NCBI GenBank assembly: GCA_020746875.1
Contig: JAGTJL010000015.1
Span: 1,054,001-1,118,000, forward strand
Direction: 5' to 3'
DNA length: 64,000 bases
Origin: Rhexocercosporidium sp. MPI-PUGE-AT-0058
Lineage: Eukaryota; Ascomycota; Leotiomycetes; Helotiales
Below the pieces are notes generated by a model. The model was not told where the DNA came from, did not search any database, and saw only the letters and a list, made by a program, of their open reading frames with translations. This document shows positions 37,442 through 49,242 of the stretch, in pieces. The position numbers and the translations under genes were made by a program. The stretch's first letter is position 1; each line of letters begins with the position of its first letter.

Positions 37442-39252
37442 CTATTTTCTCATATTATCAAGGATCGTCTTAATCATCTCATTCCCAACCTTTGTAGCAT
37501 CTGCAAACCTAGGCTCGAAGAACTTCTGCGTACTCCGAAAGCGATCTCTATATCCCTCAAAGTCGCCAAAAGCAACACACTCACTCCAGCCCCTAGCAGC
37601 AAACGTAAACTCTAGATCATCAGACCGGAACGTATTGTCTTCGATAGCTACACGAATGACATCGTTGAGCAGAGCAGGCTTACGGAACAGGTATTCTGTG
37701 ACGCCGAGCCAGAGACGGAAGAGAGGAGTTGAGCAGATCATGTGGTCGTAGGGTACGATGCCCATTTGGGACCAGCAGTCTACCATAGCCAGGAGACTGA
37801 GATGGTTATTGGGTAGGGGAGTCTCGGGTTTCTTGCCCAGAGAGAAACGGTCGAGTACTTCGTCCTTGAGAAGGAGATCCTCGTCCCAGCTTTGAGAAGG
37901 GAAGACCTTCGCACCAGCCTTGGTAATCCTATCCTCCAGCTCCTCTCGATGTCCACCGAGCATCAGTTTGTAGAGATCTGTGACGGACTGTGCGTATTGC
38001 TTGATCTGTTCTTTAGCGTATGGGTTCAGAATTGCGAGGCCGGCATAGACGTGCCATTTCTGGGAATAGATGCGAAGAGTCAGGTTGATCTTGACATTCT
38101 CAATGCCACCGACATAACGGGCTATCTCCCAGGGAAATTGCGCGTTGGCGTGCCAGGCTTTTCCCATGCTGAGGAAGGCTGCGTGGGTTACGGCTTGAGT
38201 GTCGGCGGTGATACGGTCATGCTTGCTAGCGGAGAGGTAGACATGTTTGGATCCTAGGCAAGAGAGGACATGCTCGACTTTATCAAAACTTGCTTTAGAG
38301 GCACGATGTTTGATAAGGACCTGGACGGTGGGTCAGTCCTGGGAATAGAAAAGCTAACAAGAGTTGCTGACGAGTGGCTGGCCTCTGGGGTCAACATTGG
38401 GACCATGGAGAGAGTGGCAGGAAACGATATCCACATCTACAGGGAGATGCTTCTCAAAGGCAGCGATTTCAGGAGCCTTGCAAGAAGTCTGACCTCCCAC
38501 AATGGCGCCTTGTTTCGTAGCTAAGAAGGATCAGTATCGGAATTTAGAACATGTCGATGGTGCGTACATGGTCCATATTGTGCAACAACTTTGTCAATCG
38601 AGGCGGCTTCAACGTTGTAGATGATGTAGTCACTTGCTCTAGAGACGAGATGGCCATTGGGAAATATTTTGATTTGATTCTATGAACGTCTCAGCACTTG
38701 ATGAGAAGGATGCTATGTACTGATGAGGTATTTACTTGGTTGGCAAATTCCTCACACAGGCCCTCATATTTCTCCTCCCGATCGCAGGCATTGACCCTGT
38801 CCCACATCAGTCACTTTATTCGATGCGCATCGTGAACCTGAATAGCATTATATTAGCTTTTGTATCTCAAATCATTCCAAAAGAAGCTCTGTGAGAAACG
38901 ATTTTCAGACAAATAAAATTAAGGTAGCTGAGATTTTTCATCAGTGAAAGCCAGCCGCCAACCTGGTACCAGAATGGTATTCAAGCCGGCTGAAGACAAT
39001 ACTCGAGCCAAATGCACTCAAGTCATCATGAAAGTGGAGGAAGAGGACAGGAAGGGTGGAGCTTACCATGAAATTTTGTGGCTCAACGACAGAGATCAAG
39101 GAGGGAATATACCTCCATCCTGCAGCGCTGAGCCTCCGAGCATACATCTTGCCCATGTCACCCAGGCCGATGATGCCAATGGTGAAGTCGTCGGTGACCA
39201 TCTGGTTCGCGCCCGATCGGTCGGCCATTTTTGCTGATTTCTTCGTGGCCAT
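37442..39252 (-). CDS. tyr1: Prephenate dehydrogenase (NADP+), tyrosine biosynthesis
   Basis: Five minus-strand exons, 39252-39113, 38796-38736, 38679-38568, 38520-38372 and 38320-37442, encode 446 residues (yeast Tyr1 is about 450). The N-terminus has the dinucleotide-binding motif GIIGLGDMG followed by MYARRL. Then come GAIVGGQTSCKAPE, DIVSCHSLHGP with the catalytic-type His, VLIKHR, THAAFLSMG and the helical C-terminal domain. The enzyme oxidatively decarboxylates prephenate to 4-hydroxyphenylpyruvate in the cytosol. The ATG at 39252 is the first in frame. The intron before VLIKHR uses a weak GTCAGC donor; it is needed to keep the frame. The start lies 292 bp from the divergent S14 gene. 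Confidence 0.95.
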
Positions 39253-39544
39253 TGAATCCAATGTACTCTCTGAAGAAAACTATCACATGGTACTATGACC
39301 AAGCTCCCACAACTGAACAACAAAAGTTGCGTTGTGATGAAGAGATGTTGTGGTGGTGATTGAATAATTTGGAGGAAAAGAATCTGGAGCTTGAAGTTGA
39401 AGAAGAAGTTCGCAGGCACGCTAACAATTTGGCGCTACAACTAGCGTGGGATAAGCGAGGCTGGCAACTCGACGCACACCATGAATATTTCGCGGATTCT
39501 GCTTGAAGCTCACGATCACGACAACACAATCCCACATCGACAAA
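39253..39544. promoter_or_regulatory. Bidirectional promoter of tyr1 and the S14 gene
   Basis: 292 bp separate the two divergent start codons. It contains CTAGCG at 39441-39446, the same hexamer found twice (once inverted) in the snf8/S16 promoter, next to a GCGCTA. Confidence 0.6.
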
Positions 39545-40270
39545 ATGCCTCCAAAGAAAGCCGCACGTCCCGCCCAGGAGAACATCTCCCTCGGCCCCCA
39601 GGTCAGAGATGGTACGTACAATTCAATTCTGCAAGAAGCGCTATTCCAAAGCCTACCCCGCGACCAAACCTTCAACTTTTCGCAAAAACACCCCAGCTAA
39701 CTTCTTCTACAGGTGAGCTCGTCTTCGGCGTAGCCCGCATCTTTGCCTCGTTCAACGACACATTCGTCCACGTCACTGATCTCAGGTACGTCGAAATCCC
39801 ATAAGAAAAGAATGGTCTGCGGAAAGATTTCGGTGGAGACATACCCATACCAAACATACATGCTTGTGGAATGGTTCATAGGCTGACTTTCTGGGTGATT
39901 CCAGTGGCCGCGAAACCATCACTCGTGTCACCGGTGGAATGAAGGTCAAGGCAGACCGTGACGAGTCCTCCCCATACGCTGCTATGTTGGCTGCTCAAGA
40001 TGTCGCTACTCGCTGCAAGGAGTTGGGCATCAACGCTCTTCACATCAAGATCCGTGCCACTGGAGGTAATGCTATCGTTCTCGAGGGCGAAGACACATTT
40101 GGCTAATTTACTTCGCAGGTAACGGTACCAAGACCCCAGGCCCAGGTGCTCAATCCGCTCTCCGTGCTCTCGCTCGTTCCGGCATGAAGATTGGCAGAAT
40201 CGAGGATGTTACCCCAACCCCATCCGACTCCACTCGCCGCAAGGGTGGTCGCCGTGGTCGTCGTCTCTGA
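39545..40270 (+). CDS. rps14: 40S ribosomal protein S14 (uS11)
   Basis: Four exons, 39545-39611, 39713-39785, 39905-40065 and 40119-40270, encode 150 residues. The sequence [19 protein letters not shown], then [42 protein letters not shown] and the basic tail [11 protein letters not shown] are diagnostic for uS11, a small-subunit platform protein. Length and tail fit the family. An in-frame ATG 14 codons upstream (39503) gives a non-conserved extension and is unlikely to be the start. It shares its promoter with tyr1. Confidence 0.97.
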
Positions 40271-40881
40271 GCATACGCTGGTATGGTGGTACAAGGCTTG
40301 GTTTTCGCTGTGGGATTGACACCAACGCGAGGGACGGCATTCTTTGCCTGGCCTTCAATTTGCTCTCTGTGTCACATAGTCACTTAGTGCAACAGTAGAA
40401 ACTCCATGATCCTATAGACAGTCTTCATTGTGATCGCATGTGACCACTATAATTGTGACAATCCACCAGATCATCTTGTATAGCGCCATGCCTTTATTAC
40501 AGGTATTTACCTCTAGTCATTCTGCATCAGTACTATGCCATCTCGCTATGCTCAGATCCGTACGTGACAGGAAGAAACTGCGTCTTAGAAAACGCCTTGG
40601 AAATGCGCAACGTCCGAACACCCAACCAATGAAAACCAGTGAACTATTCCTCCATTCATTAGTATCCTACCTCATGAACGTCGTAAGATGCGTAAACCAA
40701 TGAAGTACACTTAGTCGTAGGAAAAGAGAGGTCGTAGGCGTCTTGCACTTGCTTTTCGAAGGCTAGAAGTCGAATGAAGTGGGATTAGAATGCCCAGCTG
40801 ACAGAGGAGCGAGACTTGTGGCGAGTTCGACGCTTCTCTTTTGCGTGATCTAAGAGCACCCATCAGATTAGAATGATGCAC
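40271..40881. other. Intergenic region between convergent genes
   Basis: It contains the S14 3' UTR and the 3' end of the minus-strand Aar2 gene. The open frames present are short and without family likeness. Confidence 0.5.
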
Positions 40882-43003
40882 CTAAAACCTCACGAGGCCA
40901 ATCTCTCGGCCGTCATCGTCCAGTTGCACAACCGCCGGTGCAAATTCTAGTTAGTGGTGAAGGGATCAGCTCTTGGTTTACAGGATTTGGGAGAAGAAGA
41001 TATATTCCAGAACTTGGTTTTGGATCAGTTTGAATAGTGAATTAACTTACCACCTCGCTCGTCCTCAGCCTCAAAGTCTGGAATCTCGGCATCAACGAAC
41101 TCTCCATCTTCGAGTTGTATTTGACCGGATCGAACGTAGTTGCCCCGGAGATCCCAACCACCACGCCACTTCCAGAGAAAGGATTCGAATTGAGCGAAAG
41201 CATCACCAACAGACTTCTGCTCTGGGGTGAGGCGAGTCTCTGCCTGAAGCAATTGCTCATCAAGTCGAGATTTGAAGACCGTTAGAAGGTTCTTCAAGTC
41301 GTGTTCGAGGCCGCCGTCAGCATCTAGGATGCTACCCTCGAAGCCGACACCGTCATACACAAACTGAGCATGGACGGCTTGAATGAACTTTCGGAATAGA
41401 ATTGGCAGGTCCATCACAAGTCTGAAGGCGCGGAACATAACCTTGACGATGTGAGCCCAATGCTCCATACAAGCAATGTTACCAAGCATCATCCCAGTGA
41501 GATAGCAGAATTGCAATTCTCCAATGATCTCGTCAGAGTCCTCATGAGTACAGGAGCCACTGATGATCGCCAAGATATGGGCACTGGTATCCATGGCTTG
41601 TTCGGTGCGTTCTCGCCCAACTGAATTTGCGGAGAAAGTACGGCCGTCCTTGGGAAAGACAAAGTCCAGAATCTCGTCCTTGCCGAACTCTCGATTATTA
41701 CCCCCAGAGGCACCGTTGCTAATCTTGTAATCGTGGTTTGAAGATACCTGCCAATGATTCCACTCCATTTGACCGGTGACTTTATTGAGGAGTGCAGCCT
41801 TCATTGAAGAAGTCAATCGGGTCCAGATGGTTGGGTCGTTGATGCCATCATGCTTTACCGTGTAGGGTTGAAGTTTGTCAGCAATTTCAGGCAGGCTGTT
41901 CTCTTGGATTCGGATTTCGGCAACGCTGACCTCACTGTAGAAAGTCAGATGTTGATCACACACGCTACGAGGGTTCAAAATCAATCTAAGCAAAGTAGGC
42001 CAACTTACTCAACCAGAACCTCATTGTATTTGTCCCATCTCTTGACAATAACCTCACCATACTCGTCGGATGTAAGCTTGGAAGACATGAGCCAGAAACC
42101 GGTTCGAAGAGATCCATCAGAAGTTCCAGCCCAGATAAAATGAGCACCGGGGTTGAGGTTCTTAATACCTTCAAAGACGCCCTGCTGCTTGATGGTAAAG
42201 CTAATGGTGTCATAGCCAAAGACTACGCCAACTGGGATATCTCTAACGACCACAACGTCACCAGATTTGAGGAACTCAAGCCCCTTGATGTTTGGAGCGC
42301 GAGTCGGTGAAGGAGAGTGGACCCGGAGAGTGCCAAAGGAATGAGTTCCAATTGCTTGCATAGAACGGACTGATTTGGTAGACCGCTCAGAGGAAGACTT
42401 GGAGAGAGTGCACTTGTTGGCGACATCTACAATGCTTGCATCCGAATCACCTCCCTCGCGCAGGTCACGTCCACGAGCCTCCTGGTAGACTTCACGCTGC
42501 TTTGTCTCGGGAGTAGAGGTCAACACAGTGGCGAGTGCGGGTTGTGACGTATCATAGCTACCGTTAGATTTGGCAGAGAGCGTTCTGGACCTTGCAGTCA
42601 GTATGGCCCTATTAAGGCCAGAGTCTAAAGACTGCTTTCATAGAAGTCAAGGAGAACAATGGCTACGGGACTTGGCGAAGACCACTTACCGGGAAAGAGC
42701 AGACGCATGATCCTTGACGGTGGATGGGCTTCGCTGGATGGAGATCTGGTTCTGTTCTTTGTATCAGCACCGATTAAATCGAAGTCAAAAGCGCTAGCAG
42801 GGAGATAAAGGATCTCTTACCTGTATGAAGGTGGTATTGGTCTTCACCGGTGATTCCTCTCCAGTGGCAGCCTTTGAAGGAGCATCCAAAGATGTCATCG
42901 TGAAAGCAGAATCGGACTCCATTGGGAAGGGCTTGTTGTAGGAACCGTTGTTTTGGCTTGAACTGTCGGTCTCAACGAAGGGATCCTCTTCAAACTGCGC
43001 CAT
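40882..43003 (-). CDS. aar2: U5 snRNP assembly factor Aar2
   Basis: Five minus-strand exons, 43003-42821, 42751-42690, 42608-42009, 41934-41051 and 40946-40882, encode 597 residues. The Aar2 N-terminal domain starts near residue 180: LKSGDVVVVRDIPVGVVFGYD, then FEGIKNLNPGAHFIW and GSLRTGFWL (the family pattern xxxPxGxxxGxD, GIKxxPxGxHF, GFF). The C-terminal helical domain has GELQFCYLTGMMLGNIACMEHW and ends APAVVQLDDDG. Aar2 holds Prp8 in a cytoplasmic U5 precursor before Brr2 replaces it. About 180 Ser/Thr-rich residues precede the conserved part, which the yeast and human proteins lack. The last coding exon is only 65 nt, with the final intron at GTAAGT. Confidence 0.88.
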
Positions 43004-43892
43004 GGTATGAGCAATCTGGAGCAATGTGAAGAGGAGAGGGAGTGAAAGATGGCGGGAGTGAAAGATGGCGGGAGTGAAAGATGGTTCGAGGTGAGAAGAA
43101 TATAGTTCTCTTGGCTGTAGAAATGGGAATCTTTACTTCTCGAGAATTCACTTTCAAGTCGCTTCACTCCACACCAAAAGTTCTGCCTGATGATACTTAG
43201 TCGCTAATGGAATTCAGGCCGGAATATTCCTTTTTGCATATGCCGACCAGAGTGAAGGAAATTCGGACTCAAGAGAGAACCTGATATTGATATCATGAGA
43301 TGTTGTTGTAACATTCCACTCAGCCAGTAGCGAGCAAGAGATGGAGGAGCTCTTTAAAAGAAAACGGGAGTCTGTTGCATTTCGTTAAATTAGATGCCGG
43401 CGCATAATCCAAAGAAGTGGCTGCAATGTCATTAGGTGTGATGGCAAAAACTTGATCTCCAGGACAAAGAGCCCTACGCGGCTGGCGATTTATATTGACT
43501 AATGCAGGGCTGTGCGGGCAGGGAACATGACGCCACCAAAATTGCATTGTCTATCTCAGCCTTGCGCTAACCCGCCAACTTTGGACATTCCTAGGCGCTA
43601 ATTGTACCACAAAAGTTGTATCTTGAAATATGCTGGATTGAGAGAGGGTCCACCATCTCTTAATTGCCAAAGAGTACAGATTTCTCTTTGCATATGTTAT
43701 CTCATGAGGTAATCTTTCCAACGTAGCCTTCGTCGACTTTGGTGGGGGATTAGTGCGGGGCGTTGGCGTCCACAAACTGCCCGAGCTCCTGCTCCCGCTT
43801 CCGCTTGGGATCAGACATCACTTTCTTTCCTCGTTCAATCGACCGTCAACAGTAGCAATTTCCCTTGCTCCGATATAGATCTAGACAGCGAG
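43004..43892. other. Divergent intergenic region
   Basis: It lies between the Aar2 start (minus) and the next plus-strand gene. A short tandem AAGATGGCGGGAGTG repeat is seen at about 43046-43083. No gene is supported. Confidence 0.5.
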
Positions 43893-44435
43893 ATGGCGTC
43901 AAGCCAGCCTGCGAATCCGCAGCCGCCGGCAGATGCAGCCACTGGTGAGAATGGGCAGCATGCCCCTCTTGAGCAGGAGGTATGGGATGAAGAACGTCTT
44001 GAGAAAGCCATGAAGACCCTGAAGGAGATGCATATCCAGGTCCGTATTGATCTAAGGAGTATAATTCGCTCGGACTGACAATTACTTAGCTTCGAGGACT
44101 GAGAACTACAGTGCCCAGAATGATAGCCCCCTTGACCACCAAGCACCCTTCACGTATGCAAAAGCACTGTCTCTCGTTAGCATCTTAACACGAGCTGTCT
44201 ATCGAATATTTACAGTACGTCGCACTAATAGAACGCAGCTGAGACCCTCTTCCGCGAATTCTCCAAGTCGGCCAACACTGCGAACCAAGAAGTACAACAA
44301 TTCCGTCGCGTGATGACTGCTGAAGAGAGCCGTGAAGTTATGGAGCAGGCAAGGAAGAGCCGAGCAGAGAATCCAAAAGGCATCAAGCCTTGGAGGGCAA
44401 CAGAGCACCCGGACTGGCTTAAAAAGGATACATGA
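43893..44435 (+). CDS. Small charged protein, family not recognised
   Basis: Three exons, 43893-44039, 44090-44153 and 44239-44435, encode 135 residues with consistent phases (0, then 1). The N-terminal 30 residues are Pro/Ala/Gln-rich. The rest looks helical and highly charged: DEERLEKAMKTLKEMHIQ, LRGLRTTVPRMIAPLTTKHP, then FREFSKSANTANQEVQQFRR and a tail ENPKGIKPWRATEHPDWL. No signal peptide or membrane segment. The compact, well-phased structure suggests a real conserved fungal protein, possibly a small subunit of a larger complex, but I cannot name it. Confidence 0.8.
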
Positions 44436-44716
44436 TAGAAGGTCAGACAGGGGGACATCTGGTCGTACAGTATCTATTCGCGAATCGTAGGAGTCATGGA
44501 GTCCGTCACGGCGTTTATGGGAGGACCTATCATCGCCTCATGTACTTGTACGCCCGGAATACCCACATGGATTTGACAACGATCATTGAGAAACATTCCT
44601 ACTAGTTTCTATGACTTTGGAACAAACTATATGACTAGGTCTGTGTCTGCCTAGCTCAAAATCATCTGGGGGAGGAGGAGATTATTAGACTATTGATTGA
44701 AACTGAAGATGAATAA

Positions 44717-44740
44717 CCCCCCCCCCCCCCCCCCCCCCCC
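44717..44740 (+). repeat. Homopolymer of 24 C
   Basis: An uninterrupted C run in the intergenic region upstream of the eIF3c gene, directly seen. Its exact length in the genome is uncertain because such runs sequence badly. Confidence 0.9.
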
Positions 44741-45165
44741 GAGTTGGCAATCATAATGCATTAAGGATATTATAATCAATCGAACTGCTCTCCATTTCAT
44801 ATATCATAGCCCTTTCTCATTGCCATTGCACAATCTCTTCACTTTTTGTTTAGGCTTGGTAGTTCTCCATCGTTTGAAAATCGTGACCCCGAATGTCCCC
44901 GCCATTCCCAATGACTCACCAAAAGAGGCACAGGATGCATCCTAACTATAAAAGATATCAATCCTCAGAATTTAGAGTCATTCTCTAATAATCATTGCGC
45001 AGTCATTCTTCAGGTGAACTTTTGCCTCGAACTTTTAGGGCTCGACCGAACTCTCGCTTAATTTTCAAACCCCTCCACCAGCGTCGCGCGCAAAAGATCC
45101 AGGAATTAAATTCAACGAACCCCCCGCGTCGACGACCGTCACCTCTCTACACAAACTCGATCACC

Positions 45166-47870
45166 ATGGCGTCTCGATTCTTCCACGGCGACAGTTCGAG
45201 CGAGAGCAGTTCTTCCGACGAGGAGGAGCTCTACTCCGACAAGGAAGAGGAAGAAGAAGCATCCGAGGCAGAAGATTCTGACGAGGAGTCCGACGAAGCT
45301 GAGGATGATTCCTCAAGCAGCGACGAAGATGGCGGAAAGAAGAGCGGTGTCAGCAAGTTCTTGCGAGACGCAGATTCCGAGAGCGAAAGCGACAGCGACG
45401 AGGACGTGGCCAAGGTCGTGAAGAGTGCCAAAGACAAGCGTTTTGAGGAGTTGGAGGGCACCGTCAAGGCTATCGAAAATGGAGAGAAGATCAATGATTG
45501 GCATGTCATTTCTGCTGGTATGTCTAACCTAGCAGATGTAGGAGGGATCTGGGCTAATACGCACGATTAGAATTCGATAAGCTCAACCGACAGGTGGTAA
45601 AGCTGGTCCAGGCCGGCAATACGCCAAAGCTGTATGTTAGGGCTATCGCAGAGTTGGAGGACTTCATGAACGAGACGATCGCCAAGCAGAAGGTTTCGAC
45701 GAAGAAGATGAATGCGACCAACGCGCGTGGACTGAATGCTGTCAAACAACGTATCAAGAAGAACAACAAGGACTACCAGAAGGATATCGATGCGTACAGA
45801 GCCGACAAGGATGGATTCATGGAGTCTGATGAGGAAGAGGAGCCAGCACCAAAGCCCAAGAAGCCAAAGGCAGTTTCAGGCGTACCCCAGGCTACATTTG
45901 AGGATGATGATGAGGGATTCTCGACGGTTGGAAAGGGTGGACGGACACTACAATTTACACCGGAAAGTATTCTCAAGCACCTCAGAACTATTATGGAGTC
46001 TCGTGGAAAGAAGAATACGGATCGTACCGAGCAGATCAAGATTATGGAGAAGCTTTACGAGGTCGCCACAACTCCTTACCAACGAATCCGTGTTCTTTTG
46101 ACCCTCATTTCCACCAGATTCGATTTGACGACCGGTGTCCAAACTTTCATGTCCCAGGAGCAATGGAAGGCAGCCGAGCGCGAGTTTGGTAACCTTCTTG
46201 AGGTCTTGGAGGCGAATAGGGAGTTGGTGGTTGTAGAGATTGCCGAAGAATGGGAGGATGATGACAAGCAACCTACCATTGCACCTGGCGAGACATTCAA
46301 GATCCCTGGCAGCATTGTGTCCTATGTTGAACGACTTGACGATGAGCTCACCAGATCACTTCAGCACATCGATCCACATACTGCTGAGTATATCGACCGA
46401 CTTTCTGACGAAGGCGCCCTCTACAACAACATTACCCGAGTTTTGTTGTACACGGAAAACCTCCGCCAGGACGAGAAGCTGCAGGTCTCTCAAGACAGTG
46501 TTAACCGCATTGTCATGAGAAGACTTGAGCATGTTTACTTCAAGGTTAGTTGGCTCTTGAAAATTTTAGTAGCACTTTTAACTAACCTTTGTCTTTAGCC
46601 ATCTGCAGTTGTTAAGATTCTGGAAGAAAACTGCTGGAAGGCGATCCCCGAGAACCTCGAATCCGCCATCACCCCACGGACTTCTGTTTCGGATGCCGCA
46701 GCTCTTGTCAACGTTCTGTGCAACTACCTCTTCATCAACAGCGAAGGTATCATCCGTGCAAGAGCTATGCTGTGCCAGATCTACTTCCTTGCGCTACACG
46801 ACAACTACTACAAGGCCCGTGATATGATGTTGATGTCTCATTTGCAAGAGACTATCAATGCCTTCGACGTTCACAGCCAAATTCTGTTCAACCGAACCCT
46901 TGTTCAGGTTGGTCTCTGCGCTTTCCGAGCTGGTCTTGTGTATGAAGCCCAAACCACTCTTCAAGAAATCTGCGGTAGTGGTCGTCAAAAGGAGTTGCTC
47001 GCCCAAGGTGTCATGATCCAAAGATACAACCAAGTATCACCAGAACAAGAACGACTTGAGCGACAAAGACAACTTCCCTTTCACATGCACATCAATCTCG
47101 AACTTCTGGAATGCGTCTACCTTACCTGCAGTATGCTTCTCGAAATTCCTCTCCTCGCACAAACTGGCTCGTCACCCGATATCAAGAAGCGAGTCATCAG
47201 CAAGACCTACCGCCGGATGCTCGAGTACCATGAGCGACAAATCTTCACTGGCCCACCTGAGAACACCAGAGACCATGTCATGCAAGCCTCGAAGGCATTG
47301 GCTGCTGGAGAGTGGAAGAAGGCGACCGAGTTCATTCACTCAATCAAGATCTGGGAGCTCATGGCTAAGCCAGACTCCATCAAAGAGATGCTCTCTGCGC
47401 AAATCCAAGAGGAGGGTCTCCGAACATACCTCTTCACATACGCCCCTTACTACGACACCCTCGCCGTTGGCACCCTCTCGTCGATGTTCGAGCTCTCTGA
47501 CCGCAAGGTTGCTGCTATTGTCAGCAAGATGATCAGCCACGAGGAACTCGCTGCCGCCCTGGACCAAGTCAACTCCTCAATTATCTTCAGAAAGGGCGTT
47601 GAGTTGAGCAGACTTCAGAGCTTGGCCCTCACTCTCAGCGACAAGGCAAGTGGTCTGATCGAGAGCAACGAGCGGACCTTGGAGACGAGAACGCAAGGCA
47701 CAGCCAACGCATTCGAGAGACAGGGAGGCCGAGGCGGACGGGGAGGACGTGGTGGCCGCGGAGGTGGCAGAGGAGGTGGTGGACGTGGCGGTGGTGGAAA
47801 CAGTGCTCCCAGACAATCGGGCGGTACCCAATTTACTGGTGGGGCTCTTGGTGCTGCGATTCGAGCTTAG
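45166..47870 (+). CDS. nip1: Translation initiation factor eIF3 subunit c (Nip1)
   Basis: Three exons, 45166-45517, 45571-46544 and 46599-47870, encode 865 residues. The N-terminus [20 protein letters not shown] begins a very acidic Ser/Glu/Asp region (residues 1-85), known in eIF3c to bind eIF1 and eIF5. The middle has the conserved [20 protein letters not shown] and the helical eIF3c_N part. The C-terminal third is a PCI domain ([43 protein letters not shown], in part), followed by a Gly/Arg-rich RGG tail. eIF3 recruits mRNA to the 40S subunit. The length fits the fungal family. The start has a good context (CACCATGG). Confidence 0.96.
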
Positions 47871-48232
47871 TTGATGATTTTCATTGCATTGGGAATGGGT
47901 TTGGGTTGTATGATCCCTCAAGGCGTTATCATAGAGCTTACGAAAAAAGCCCCTCACTTGTGATTTTGTTTATTATGCGCACATGCATGCATGATATGTA
48001 GTCAGCCTCTTTTTTTTAATGCAAATGCTTCTGAAAGTCTTCTCTATCATCACATGAATTATCCTGTCGATTTTCTCTTGAATATACTTCCTGTCATCAC
48101 GCCAAAGGTTAGAGACTTAGAGTGATGTCTAGGCTGGTTCCTAGGCCATTCCGGACTGACAGTCAGAAATCACATTTCAATGTTGCATGGTGGTATGACT
48201 TCGCAAATTGCGGTAACGAGTTGAAAATGGAT
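47871..48232. other. Intergenic region between convergent genes
   Basis: It contains the eIF3c 3' UTR; nothing else is seen. Confidence 0.5.
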
Positions 48233-49242
48233 TTATAATGCTGACACCGTTTTCAAGATTAGTATTGTGGAAGCGATTGAGCCTCTTTGGGGCAAGTCCT
48301 TGCAAAGGGAGATGATAATCCGTTGCAAAATGATGCATTCAGGGCGTGTTGAGTGACCGGGTAATTGCAAGGCATTCCAGGCCGTGTAACACCAGCAAGG
48401 AAGGTACCAATCTACAACTGCACGTGCCCACGCAAACATTTCCTGTCTGCTCCGAGCGAAGGTTGTGGGAATCGATAAATCATAAAACTTCAGCTTGCCA
48501 GGCATAAGAGAAAAGAGGTACCAAAATTCTTGTGGTATGGATGTTCTTCCTACTCTTGGACTCAAAATCCTCTTGTACTGAGAGTAAATAACCTGGTCTT
48601 GCGCAGCCATTTCCTATCAAAATCATCAGTAAGAAAATAGGAGCCGAACCCCAGGATTCTATGAAGGCCATACACCAGCAACAAACTCATCAACCTAACA
48701 TGAACCTCCATCTTCAACCCCGAAATCCTCACCATCCTCGTCGAAATTTCCTTCCTCCTACTTACCCACCTCAACCTCAACCTCAACCACACCTTCCCCC
48801 TCCCCTCGTGCTGCTCCCGTAACCTCTCCAATGCACTGTACAAATTGCCCAACACAGTATCCAGCGCCGCAATCGACCTCCCCAGCAGCCCATCCAGATC
48901 ATGGCTCTTCACTGGTGCGAAGCAGGCTTCTGAGGAGCAGTATTCTAGCACGGAATGTAAGTGAGCTCGCGTGGAGTCAAGATCGAGTTTGAAGGTCTCG
49001 ATTTCGGAGAGCGCGTTGAGGGTTAGGATGGTGAAATGAAAGTTAAGTAGGAGGCTAGGATGCCGAGGAGGAAAGTCAAGGGGGAGAGGATTTTTGCAGT
49101 TATTGTGAGGGAAGTGTCGTTGTAGTATTCGGTCGTCGTTGAATAAATGCTGTTTAGAAGGAAAGTTGGAAGAGAAATTGACGGTAGTATGTGCTTCGAA
49201 GAAGGACTTGGAGCACATCATTACGGAAATTCGAAGTTTCAT
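48233..49242 (-). CDS. Helical protein resembling the N-terminal domain of fungal STAND/NLR proteins
   Basis: Two minus-strand exons, 49242-48676 and 48613-48233, joined by a 62-nt GTGTAT/GATAG intron in phase 0, give 315 residues. The fusion of two separate open frames by a good intron supports a real gene. From about residue 80 the protein has NALSEIETFKLDLD, then SIAALDTVLGNLYSALERL and LRLRLRWVSRRKEISTRMVR. This order of helices with a basic 'RLRW..rrKEI' block is like the fungal N-terminal domain found before NACHT/NB-ARC STAND modules (from memory). No P-loop or repeat part follows; the C-terminal 126 residues are unfamiliar (EFWYLFSLMPGKLKFYDL). The first 70 residues look unlike protein of this type, so an upstream exon is probably missed. 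Confidence 0.5.

Noticed and set aside
43046..43083. Tandem AAGATGGCGGGAGTG copies in front of the Aar2 gene
   Set aside because: Only two to three copies in the leader, with no sign of a mobile element or protein-binding array.
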